Source: Clostridium sp. CAG:609
GTDB taxonomy: Bacteria > Bacillota_I > Bacilli_A > RF39 > UBA660
Length of the DNA: 48,173 nt
Assembly (NCBI GenBank): GCA_000438075.1
Contig: FR903549.1
Span: 1 to 48,173 of the forward strand
Direction of reading: 5' to 3'
A program made the position numbers and the translations under genes. Of the stretch, positions 31,714 through 38,903 are shown piece after piece. Position 1 is the first letter of the stretch; every line of letters starts with the position of its first letter. Under the pieces are notes generated by a model, which saw nothing but the letters and a program-made list of their open reading frames with translations, had not been told where the DNA came from and made no database searches.

Positions 31714-32804
31714 GTCATATGAAAATATGGCTTTTTAAATGCAATACCTAAAAATAAAAAATAAATTATTATCGTAGAACCTCCATAAGATAAAAAAGGT
31801 AAAGGTATTCCCATGATAGGTAAAAGTCCTAGATTCATTGAAATATTTATAACTTGACCAAATAAAAACATAATTGTAAAAGCCATAAGTACACATTTAA
31901 CCTCACCATTTTCAATATTAAATAACTTATTTATTAAATACACATCCATTAAAAAATAAAGAATAAAAATTATAAACCCGAATATAAAACCAAAATTGGT
32001 TATTATATATGAAAAAATAAAATCAGTATGTGCCTCAGGTATATATATTTTGTTTAAAGGTATCAAATTTAAAAACTCTGATGAACCAATACCAATTAAT
32101 GCATTACCTAACTGATATGAATTCATTGTTTTAAAAGTAACTAATCTTTCAACTCTATAAAAAAAACTTGTACCAATTAAACTAATAAGTAAATCTTTAT
32201 TAAATAAATAAAAGTAAATAAATATTGATAAAAACAAAATAATTATAAAACCAACTAAGTAATACCAAAACTTATGTATATGACTAAGCAAAATAATACT
32301 TAAATCAATAAGTAAATAAAATATTATTGCACCTGTATCAGGTTCTAAAAAAACAAGCACCGAAGGAATAATTGAAAAAATTAGTATCTTACTTAAAAAA
32401 ATAAATTCACTTTTAATACCAGTATTTTTATACTTACATAAAATATTACTAAGTACTAATGTAAGTGATAACTTCATAAGTTCACTTGGTTGAAAAGAAA
32501 AAAACTTCAACTTAATCCAAGCTCTAGCACCATTTATAACATCACCCCAGATTAAGCAATATAAAAGTAACATATTAGTGATTACATATAAAACTATTGA
32601 ATACTTAAATAACTTCTTAGTATTTATCTTTTGCACTACAAAAAAACTAATAACTCCAACAACAAACCATATAATTTGTTTTAAATAATTATATTTATAA
32701 ATAGTACTTAAACCTCTAGTATTATATAATGAAATAATACTTAATATCATTAATAACAAAAGAGGTAAAACAAACATTTCCCTTTTACTTAACAACTTCT
32801 TCAT
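31710..32804 (-). CDS. rodA: SEDS-family peptidoglycan polymerase (RodA/FtsW/SpoVE type)
   Basis: Membrane glycosyltransferase that polymerises lipid II. The 364-residue protein has about ten membrane helices. SEDS markers are present: GARAWIKLKFFSFQPSELMK (about 91-110), EPDTGA, PEAHTDFIFSYI (about 259-270, with the catalytic Asp loop) and the final GIPLPFLSYGGS (about 332-343). RodA, FtsW and SpoVE cannot be separated confidently. It lies apart from division genes, and RodA is the first guess. It is divergent from the small gene at 32860. Confidence 0.85.
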   Translation of the reverse strand: MKKLLSKREMFVLPLLLLMILSIISLYNTRGLSTIYKYNYLKQIIWFVVGVISFFVVQKINTKKLFKYSIVLYVITNMLLLYCLIWGDVINGARAWIKLKFFSFQPSELMKLSLTLVLSNILCKYKNTGIKSEFIFLSKILIFSIIPSVLVFLEPDTGAIIFYLLIDLSIILLSHIHKFWYYLVGFIIILFLSIFIYFYLFNKDLLISLIGTSFFYRVERLVTFKTMNSYQLGNALIGIGSSEFLNLIPLNKIYIPEAHTDFIFSYIITNFGFIFGFIIFILYFLMDVYLINKLFNIENGEVKCVLMAFTIMFLFGQVINISMNLGLLPIMGIPLPFLSYGGSTIIIYFLFLGIAFKKPYFHMT

Positions 32805-32859
32805 ATTACTATTATGTGTATTTTTTTAATATTTATCATAAAATATAGTGAGGTGGAAA

Positions 32860-33156
32860 ATGGATAAGTTACCTAAAGTTTTTGCAAACCCAATAGATAA
32901 AAAAATAAATAACTACCAAGACTTATATTATAGTGATCGTACCCCGAAAGCTTTATCTAAAAAAGATGTAAATAAAAAAATAAATGAAATATTTGGTTCA
33001 CTAGATCATGTTTATAAAAGTAGGGTAAGAATTACCCTAAAAGATAAAGTAATTGATGAAGTAATCGTAGGTAAAACAAGTATATATCTCTTAACAATAG
33101 ATAATAAAAAAATAAAAATAACAGATATAATAGACATAGAAAAAAGCATATCTTAG
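32860..33156 (+). CDS. Uncharacterised 98-residue protein
   Basis: A basic soluble protein with the opening LPKVFANPIDKKINNYQDLYYS. The second half (SRVRITLKDKVIDEVIVGKTSIYLLTID) looks like a small beta-sheet domain. The ATG at 32860 follows GAGGTGG; a GTG at 32848 is in the ribosome site. I do not recognise the family. It overlaps the 3' end of the convergent EIIB-like gene by four bases. Confidence 0.7.
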   Translation: MDKLPKVFANPIDKKINNYQDLYYSDRTPKALSKKDVNKKINEIFGSLDHVYKSRVRITLKDKVIDEVIVGKTSIYLLTIDNKKIKITDIIDIEKSIS

Positions 33157-33470
33157 ATAATTTCTTCGATATACTTTTTTAATTGTTTAGCATTTTTATC
33201 AAATATTATTTTAAGTTGGTTATCAATTTCAACGATACCTTTAGCACCCAATTTTTGAATACCATCTTTATTAGCTAAAGTTACATCTTTCAAAATAACT
33301 TTAAGTCGAGACATATTACATTCAGCATTAACTATATTATCTTTACCACCTAGGTAAGTAATTAGTTTATTAGCTTCAACTTTAAAATCTCTTTTTGATA
33401 ATTTAACTATAACTAATGAAATAATAATTAGAATAATAGCTATAACTATGTATTCAATCCATATTTTCAA
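33153..33470 (-). CDS. Membrane-anchored PTS EIIB-like protein
   Basis: The 105-residue protein has one N-terminal membrane helix (about 7-24) followed by a stand-alone domain resembling glucose-type PTS EIIB: LITYLGGKDNIVNAECNMSRLKVILKD, then LGAKGIVEI and a final IFDKNAKQL. A Cys (about residue 51) lies near the phosphorylation site, but four rather than three residues before the conserved Arg, so phosphotransfer is uncertain. No EIIA or EIIC gene is nearby. It may be a regulatory or decayed EIIB. Confidence 0.7.
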   Translation of the reverse strand: MKIWIEYIVIAIILIIISLVIVKLSKRDFKVEANKLITYLGGKDNIVNAECNMSRLKVILKDVTLANKDGIQKLGAKGIVEIDNQLKIIFDKNAKQLKKYIEEII

Positions 33471-33530
33471 AATATCATCACCATATTAATCATACCATAA
33501 TTTAGAAAAAAGATAAAGTAAAAAGCATAC

Positions 33531-33557
33531 ACTTATTTTAAATGTTATCATAAATTA
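33531..33557 (+). promoter_or_regulatory. Sigma-K-like promoter of the CotZ-like gene
   Basis: AC (33531-33532), exactly 16 bases, CATAAATTA (33549-33557): a full match to the sigma-K consensus AC-N16/17-CATAnnnTA. No sigma-A promoter is seen at this position. Confidence 0.6.
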
Positions 33558-33589
33558 TTAATGAAAGTACATGAAAGGGTGATTAGTTT

Positions 33590-34027
33590 ATGAATAAAGA
33601 AAATAGAACAGATGGAAATTGCATAAATGAAATACTTTGTGTTATATTAGTTCTTCAAGAAAATGCTTGTCCAGATAATTGCTTACAAACTTGTGATAGA
33701 CCAGTTTTAGGTGGAGGTACTAATTGTTTAATATGTAATACTAGACCAGTTATGCTATATACTTGTTGTGGTAATGGTACTCCATGGAGTATGCCAATAA
33801 CAAAAGATTCAACTGCAACATGCACAGGTAATACAGATACATGTTCAAATGTATTTAGAGTAGAAAAAATAGAAGGAAACTGTTGTACATTTAGAGTTTT
33901 AGCAGATAACACAGATGAAACAAGCATTTATCCATATGTTGCTACGAATGTATTCTTTACAATGGATTGTAGTTGTTTATGTTGTATAAGATGTCTATCA
34001 GACACATATGTAGATTGTCTTTGTTAA
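33590..34027 (+). CDS. cotZ: CotZ/CotY/ExsY-like spore coat (crust/exosporium) protein
   Basis: The 145-residue protein contains 19 Cys and follows the CotZ/ExsY plan: CINEILCVILVLQENACPDNC near the start, LYTCCGNGTPW in the middle, FRVEKIEGNCCTFRVL (about 88-103) and FFTMDCSCLCCIRCL (about 123-137) near the end. These proteins self-assemble into disulfide-linked sheets on the spore surface. A sigma-K-like promoter and AAAGGGTG site precede it. It is monocistronic, ending at a strong bidirectional terminator. Confidence 0.82.
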   Translation: MNKENRTDGNCINEILCVILVLQENACPDNCLQTCDRPVLGGGTNCLICNTRPVMLYTCCGNGTPWSMPITKDSTATCTGNTDTCSNVFRVEKIEGNCCTFRVLADNTDETSIYPYVATNVFFTMDCSCLCCIRCLSDTYVDCLC

Positions 34028-34035
34028 AGATTAAA

Positions 34036-34064
34036 AAAAAAGCACTTAATTGTGCTTTTTGCAT
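34036..34064. terminator. Bidirectional terminator between the CotZ-like gene and prsA
   Basis: AAAAGCAC (34038-34045) pairs with GTGCTTTT (34052-34059), with T tails on both strands. Confidence 0.85.
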
Positions 34065-34068
34065 GTAA

Positions 34069-35100
34069 CTATTTAGAACTATTATTTTGTTGAATAGTTA
34101 AAAGTGCATTTTGAATATAATTAGAATATTGTTTTTTCATTTCATCATCTTGGATTTCCATTTTATATTCTTTTCTATAGTGTTGTAATGCATTTAAACC
34201 AATACTACTTTTATTATCAGTAACGTATTTTTCCGCAAGTGTTTCTTTTATACTATCTTTTAAATTTTCTAAAGTATCTTTTTCATAAGTTTTAACTTTT
34301 AATATTACATGATATCCAAGTTCAGTAGTAATAACTGAAGTAGAGTATTCACCATCTTTTAAAGATTTAGCAGCTTTAACTAATTCATCATATTTACTAG
34401 ATAAAGAACCATAATTTATTTTACCTAGTGCACCACCTTTATCTTTATTAGAATCATCTTCAGAATATTCTTTAGCAAGTTTAGTAAATGCTTCAGTTAT
34501 ATCTTCACCATTCTTTTTAGCAGTATTTAACTTATCAATTACTTCATTAGCTTTTTTCTTAGCTTCATCTTGTGCAGCTTTCTTTTCATCATCAGTAGCA
34601 TCTTTTTTAACATTACTTGTTATAAGAATATGATTAATTTCCATATCTCCGATAGCATCATTTTTATAATAGTTTTCTATTTCTTTATCAGTTATCTTAG
34701 TTTTAGCATATTCTTCGATAGCATGACTTTGTAAATATGATAAATATGCATAATCTTTATAAGCATCTATAGTATTATATCCAGACCCTTGAAGTGCTTC
34801 AAGAAGTTTATCTTCACTACCATATTGTTCTTTTAAACTATTAATTAATGCATCAGCATTCTTACTTGCAGTATCTTTATAATCTTCAAATTCAGTTTCA
34901 CAAATGTATTTATCTACCATTGAAATTAATGAATTTAAACCATATTCATTTTTAATCAATTCATAGAAATCATCAACACTTATTTTTTCCCCATCTTTGA
35001 AAGTTACAATTGCTTCCTTTCCATTTTCTAGTTTTGGTACTTTACCACAGCCACTTGCTAGTAGCATTATCGCACATAGTGCAAAAATCTTTTTTTTCAT
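34069..35100 (-). CDS. prsA: PrsA-like foldase lipoprotein (parvulin PPIase)
   Basis: An extracytoplasmic chaperone that folds secreted proteins. The 343-residue protein has a lipobox LASGC (Cys at about 18) after a short signal peptide. The N-terminal helical chaperone region follows, and then a parvulin domain from EINHILITSN (about 152) through FTKLAKEYSEDDSNKDKGGALG to YHVILKVK (about 275). The C-terminal helical tail follows. Its own promoter, TTGTAA-17-TATAAT on the minus strand (35152-35124), is present. Confidence 0.92.
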   Translation of the reverse strand: MKKKIFALCAIMLLASGCGKVPKLENGKEAIVTFKDGEKISVDDFYELIKNEYGLNSLISMVDKYICETEFEDYKDTASKNADALINSLKEQYGSEDKLLEALQGSGYNTIDAYKDYAYLSYLQSHAIEEYAKTKITDKEIENYYKNDAIGDMEINHILITSNVKKDATDDEKKAAQDEAKKKANEVIDKLNTAKKNGEDITEAFTKLAKEYSEDDSNKDKGGALGKINYGSLSSKYDELVKAAKSLKDGEYSTSVITTELGYHVILKVKTYEKDTLENLKDSIKETLAEKYVTDNKSSIGLNALQHYRKEYKMEIQDDEMKKQYSNYIQNALLTIQQNNSSK

Positions 35101-35123
35101 TTTCTATCTCTCCTTATGTAGGT

Positions 35124-35152
35124 ATTATAACAATAATTTTCCTATTTTACAA
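35124..35152 (-). promoter_or_regulatory. prsA promoter
   Basis: On the minus strand TTGTAA (35152-35147), 17 bases, TATAAT (35129-35124). Confidence 0.7.
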
Positions 35153-35176
35153 TGTTTTTAGGTATTTTTTGCCCTC

Positions 35177-35203
35177 ACAAATATAAAAATAAACCATAGA
35201 ATA
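35177..35203 (+). promoter_or_regulatory. Sigma-K-like promoter of the YjcZ-type genes
   Basis: AC (35177-35178), exactly 16 bases, CATAGAATA (35195-35203), matching the sigma-K consensus completely and lying 34 bases before the ATG. Confidence 0.6.
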
Positions 35204-35237
35204 CTAGTGAAAAGACAAAATAAAGGAGGAAAGTTTT

Positions 35238-35324
35238 ATGAATAACTGTGGAAATGGCCTTGGAGCTGCTATAATTTTAGTACTATTTATTCTTTTAATT
35301 ATCATAGTAGGGGCCTTTATCTAA
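35238..35324 (+). CDS. YjcZ-type small membrane peptide (28 residues)
   Basis: ATG 35238 follows a strong AAAGGAGGAAAG site. The peptide starts MNNCGNG and continues as one hydrophobic helix ending VGAFI. This is the format of the YjcZ/sporulation small-protein family in spore formers. It is followed 29 bases later by a second gene of the same type, so both are probably transcribed from the sigma-K-like promoter. Role in the spore is unknown. Confidence 0.75.
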   Translation: MNNCGNGLGAAIILVLFILLIIIVGAFI

Positions 35325-35353
35325 ATTTTTAAAATATATATAAGGAGGTTAAA

Positions 35354-35476
35354 ATGAGTTGTTGTAAAAAAGAATGCGACAACACTTCAGGTAATACTTT
35401 TACAGCTAGTTATGCATTTATAGTTTTAATTTTATTCATCTTACTAGCTATAATCTGGGGTGGAGCATTTTTCTAA
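35354..35476 (+). CDS. YjcZ-type small membrane peptide (40 residues)
   Basis: ATG 35354 follows AAGGAGG. The peptide has a Cys-rich head (MSCCKKECDN), a short linker and one hydrophobic helix with the closing GGAFF, like the YjcZ family tail WGGAFF. It is paired with the gene at 35238 and ends at a strong terminator. Both are too short for standard gene calling. Confidence 0.8.
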   Translation: MSCCKKECDNTSGNTFTASYAFIVLILFILLAIIWGGAFF

Positions 35477-35498
35477 AAAGAGGGAAACCTCTTTTTTA
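35476..35498 (+). terminator. Terminator of the YjcZ-type pair
   Basis: AAAAGAGG, loop GAAA, CCTCTTTT and further T directly after the second stop codon. Confidence 0.9.
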
Positions 35499-35541
35499 TT
35501 TTTTATTTTTGTGGTACAATCTCTTTGAAGAAGGTGTTAAG

Positions 35542-36177
35542 ATGACTAAAGAAGAAAATATAATATACGCAAAAAGTAAGTTACAAGATAATATTTATAA
35601 AAGTGCTAAACTTGAAGGAATTAATTTAAGTATTAAAGATGTAATAGATTTATTAAATAATATAAATAATGTTAATCTTTCTATTATGGATACATTAAAA
35701 TTAAAAGGATTAAAAGATGCTTGGGAATTTGTTCTTAATACGATTGATGATGATTTAACGATTGATTATATCAAAAAGATTCATTTTGAAATATGCAAGG
35801 GTCAAGGAATAACACCACTTGGTGAATTTAGAGATAAAGGTGTAGGTATAACAGGTACATCATATAGACCAAAACTACCAAGTGAATGTAATTATGATAA
35901 AGAACTAAATGAGATAATGAATATACCAGAAAAATTAGATAGATGTATAACTCTATTTCTTTGGATTCAAAGAAGTCAAATGTTTCTAGATGGAAATAAA
36001 AGGGTAGCAAACTTAGTAGCAAACAAAGAAATGATAAAAAACGGAATGGGTATAATAGCGGTGCCTGTTGAAAAAATTGGTGAATATTTTACAAAACTAA
36101 TTAAATTTTATGAAACCAATGATTACACAGAAATAAAGGAATGGATATACAATAATTGTATTGATGGAGTAGATTAA
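35542..36177 (+). CDS. Fic-domain protein with altered catalytic motif
   Basis: Fic enzymes transfer AMP or other phosphates to target proteins. The 211-residue protein keeps the DGNKR anion-binding loop (D150-R154). The catalytic His that normally opens HPFxxGN is Gln146 here (SQMFLDGNKRVAN), so normal AMPylation is unlikely. Near the N-terminus SAKLEG (S21-G26) matches the class II inhibitory motif [ST]xxxE[GN]. The ATG at 35542 follows GAAGAAGGTG. The next gene starts two bases after the stop and is probably its partner. It may be a regulator, a target-binding remnant or an enzyme with other chemistry. Confidence 0.8.
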   Translation: MTKEENIIYAKSKLQDNIYKSAKLEGINLSIKDVIDLLNNINNVNLSIMDTLKLKGLKDAWEFVLNTIDDDLTIDYIKKIHFEICKGQGITPLGEFRDKGVGITGTSYRPKLPSECNYDKELNEIMNIPEKLDRCITLFLWIQRSQMFLDGNKRVANLVANKEMIKNGMGIIAVPVEKIGEYFTKLIKFYETNDYTEIKEWIYNNCIDGVD

Positions 36178-36178
36178 A

Positions 36179-36535
36179 ATGACCAAAAAAGAACTATATA
36201 AAGTAGAATGTGAAATAGAAGTTGCTTTTACAAGACTAATTGGTACCCTTGCAATAATGCAAGAATTAGAACTTTATAAAGATATTCGTGGTGAACTATC
36301 AAAATTATTTAAAACTATAGTAAGCTGGGGAGCAAAATTTCAAATAGAAAGAAATTTAAATTTTATAACAAAAGAAGAATTAATTGATATACATAATAAA
36401 ATAGATAAAATAGAGTCTCATTATGTATATTTAAATTACCCAGGTAATGAAACTGAATTAAGTGATGAAATACTTATTTGGTTCGAAGAAATATTTAGAT
36501 TAAATAATATATTAACCCAAGCGAAGTGTTGTTAA
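36179..36535 (+). CDS. Uncharacterised helical protein coupled to the Fic gene
   Basis: The 118-residue protein appears all-helical, with no membrane segment and a closing CC. It starts MTKKELYKVECEIEVAF and contains a central LSKLFKTIVSWGAKFQIE helix. The ATG is one base after the Fic stop codon, so translation is coupled. No family is recognised. Such tight pairing suggests a complex with the Fic protein, as in toxin-antitoxin modules, although this Fic already carries its own inhibitory motif. Confidence 0.65.
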   Translation: MTKKELYKVECEIEVAFTRLIGTLAIMQELELYKDIRGELSKLFKTIVSWGAKFQIERNLNFITKEELIDIHNKIDKIESHYVYLNYPGNETELSDEILIWFEEIFRLNNILTQAKCC

Positions 36536-36560
36536 AAATTTTTACAGCACTTTATTTTTT
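36525..36560 (+). terminator. Terminator of the Fic operon
   Basis: AGTGTTGT (36525-36532) pairs with ACAGCACT (36544-36551) with one G-U pair, then TTATTTTTT. Confidence 0.75.
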
Positions 36561-36601
36561 TAAAAATATGTAATATAATGATGTTAAGAAATGAGGTATA
36601 T

Positions 36602-37498
36602 ATGTTAAAATTAGAGAATGTTAGAAAAACATATGGAAGCCTAGTTGCAGTTGATAACTTATCTTTTTCTGTTAAAAATGGAGAGATATTTGGACTTCTT
36701 GGTGAAAATGGTGCAGGTAAAACAACAACATTTAGAATGATAATGGGATTACTTGAACCTGACAAAGGGAAAATTACCCTGGATGGAAAGAAAATTGATT
36801 ATAAAGTAACAGATAAAATAGGTTTTGTTACTGAAGAGAGAAGTTTGTTAACTAAACTAACTGTTAAAGAAATGATTGAATATTATGGTGTTTTAAAAGG
36901 AATGGATGAAAGCAACATTGATAAAAAGTTAGATTATTGGTTAGAAAAATTTGAAATAACTGAATACAAAAATAAAAAGATAAAAGAATTATCTAAAGGA
37001 AATCAACAAAAGATTCAGTTCATATCAGCAGTTATCAATGATCCAAAACTATTGATATTAGATGAACCATTCACAGGTTTAGATCCAATAAACGTAGGTT
37101 TATTAAAAGACGCTGTAAAAGAACTCCAAAAAAAGGGGTGCTCTATTATATTTTCATCACATCAAATGGAATATATCGAAGACTTTTGTGAACAATTAAT
37201 TATTTTAGTACATGGTAGGGCTATATTAAATGGAAGCCTAGATGAAATAAAAGAAAACTACGCCAAGAAAAATATCATTATTAAAGCAGATGATTTGGAT
37301 ATTGATGCAATAAAGAAAATAAAAGGTGTAATAGATGTAGAACAAAAAGCAAATGAAGTAGTAGTTCACATCGAAGATATAAGTATTTCAAAAAGTGTAT
37401 TTGACATTGTAAAAGATAAATATGTTACAAAATATGTTGTAGCGGATGCTCCATTAAATGAAATATTTATCCATTATGTAGGAGGTAAAGATGAATAA
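36602..37498 (+). CDS. ABC transporter ATP-binding protein (NatA/YhaQ type)
   Basis: ATPase subunit of an ABC-2 exporter. The 298-residue protein has Walker A GENGAGKTTT (about 35-44) and signature LSKGNQQK (about 130, the SKGNQ variant typical of NatA/YhaQ). Walker B LLILDEP (about 151-157) and an H-loop in SSHQME follow. The C-terminal ferredoxin-like extension follows the NatA pattern. The ATG at 36602 with GAGG is chosen over an upstream in-frame ATG. It overlaps the permease gene by eight bases. Na+ or antibiotic export is typical for the group; the substrate is not determinable. Confidence 0.88.
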   Translation: MLKLENVRKTYGSLVAVDNLSFSVKNGEIFGLLGENGAGKTTTFRMIMGLLEPDKGKITLDGKKIDYKVTDKIGFVTEERSLLTKLTVKEMIEYYGVLKGMDESNIDKKLDYWLEKFEITEYKNKKIKELSKGNQQKIQFISAVINDPKLLILDEPFTGLDPINVGLLKDAVKELQKKGCSIIFSSHQMEYIEDFCEQLIILVHGRAILNGSLDEIKENYAKKNIIIKADDLDIDAIKKIKGVIDVEQKANEVVVHIEDISISKSVFDIVKDKYVTKYVVADAPLNEIFIHYVGGKDE

Positions 37499-38771
37499 GA
37501 AATTTTGGTATCTAACCCGTGTTAGCTTAAAGAAAAAGATTTGTTCAAAATGGTTTTTAGCAACAAATATTATCTTAGCAATAGCTATAATTTGTATAAT
37601 TAACTTAAATTCTATAGTTAAATTCTTCGGAGGAGACTTCTCAGATAATTTGACAATTTACTTAATAGATAATAATACTAATATGGCAGATTATTTTAAA
37701 AACACCTTAGAATCTTTAGATGAAAATAAAAAACTTACAATAAAAAGTGAAGATAAATCTTTAGATGAATTAAAAAAAGACTTAAAAGATTCTGAAGTAA
37801 TCGTAGTATTAAATAGTGATAATAAAGAATATTTAAAAAGTGATGTTATAAGTAATAGTAAAATAGATAATGGAGTATATCAAGAAATAGCAAATTCTCT
37901 AAATGCAACAAAAGCAACAATTGGAATGATTAATGCTAATATAGATCCAATAGTTTTATCAAATATATCAATGCCAACAACCATAAATAGAACTCTACTT
38001 AATGATACAAGTAGTGTTGATGAAAACATGGAAATAGTAATGAATAGTGTATTTCCAACAATAATATTACCATTCTTTATGCTAGTGATATTCCTTGTTC
38101 AAATGGTCGGCGGAGAAATCTGTGAAGAAAAAACAACAAGAAGTATGGAAATAATCATATCAAATGTAAGTCCTAAAATACATTTATTTTCTAAAGTACT
38201 TGCAAGTAACATATTTGTAATAATTCAAGGATTATTACTTATTATATTTGCATTCATTGGTCTAGGTATAAATACATATTTAACTAAAACATCACCATTA
38301 AGTTTAATAAGTTCTTTGGTGGGAAATGTAGATTTATCAATTCTTACAGATAAATTATTAGTACTTGTTCCAACAACTCTAATATTAATGTTATTATCAT
38401 TCTTATCATATGCAATATTATCAGGAATACTTGCATCAATGACAGTAAATATCGAAGACTTTAATCAATTACAATCACCAGTTATGCTTTTATCAGTATT
38501 AGGTTACTACTTAGCAATAACTGCATCAATGTTCAAAGGTTCAACTCTTATTCATGTTTTATCATATTTACCATTCTTATCAGCATTCTTAAGCCCAACA
38601 TTATATATAATCGGAGAAATATCAGCTTTTGAAATAATTATATCTATTATAATAATGATACTATTTATTGTTTTATTACTTAAAAAAGGTATCAAAGTAT
38701 ACAAAAATGGTATTTTAAATTATTCAACAGATAAAGTATGGAATAGAGTATTTAAATCAATGAAAAACTAG
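37491..38771 (+). CDS. ABC exporter permease (NatB/YhaP type)
   Basis: The 426-residue protein has one membrane helix near residues 24-40, a large extracytoplasmic domain (about 45-175), then about five more helices. The conserved GGEICEEKTTRSMEIIISNVSP motif (about 204-225) is a clear marker of the NatB/YhaP ABC-2 permeases. It is translationally coupled to the ATPase and ends at a strong terminator. Confidence 0.88.
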   Translation: MNKKFWYLTRVSLKKKICSKWFLATNIILAIAIICIINLNSIVKFFGGDFSDNLTIYLIDNNTNMADYFKNTLESLDENKKLTIKSEDKSLDELKKDLKDSEVIVVLNSDNKEYLKSDVISNSKIDNGVYQEIANSLNATKATIGMINANIDPIVLSNISMPTTINRTLLNDTSSVDENMEIVMNSVFPTIILPFFMLVIFLVQMVGGEICEEKTTRSMEIIISNVSPKIHLFSKVLASNIFVIIQGLLLIIFAFIGLGINTYLTKTSPLSLISSLVGNVDLSILTDKLLVLVPTTLILMLLSFLSYAILSGILASMTVNIEDFNQLQSPVMLLSVLGYYLAITASMFKGSTLIHVLSYLPFLSAFLSPTLYIIGEISAFEIIISIIIMILFIVLLLKKGIKVYKNGILNYSTDKVWNRVFKSMKN

Positions 38772-38799
38772 CAAAATCTTTCTTATAAGATTAAAAAAT

Positions 38800-38831
38800 A
38801 ACTTAGGAATAACAAAAATCCTAAGTTTTTT
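38800..38831 (+). terminator. Terminator of the NatAB-type operon
   Basis: AACTTAGGA (38800-38808) pairs with TCCTAAGTT (38819-38827), followed by TTTT. Confidence 0.9.
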
Positions 38832-38903
38832 ATTAAAAAACAAGATTAAAGTTGATTTTTTCTGGGATGTTTTGTTATAATGGTCTAGGAAGTGATAGAG
38901 ATT

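Noticed and set aside
32837..32845. CATAAAATA as a further sigma-K -10 box before the 98-residue protein
   Set aside because: No AC lies 16-17 bases upstream, and CATAnnnTA alone is frequent by chance in sequence this AT-rich.
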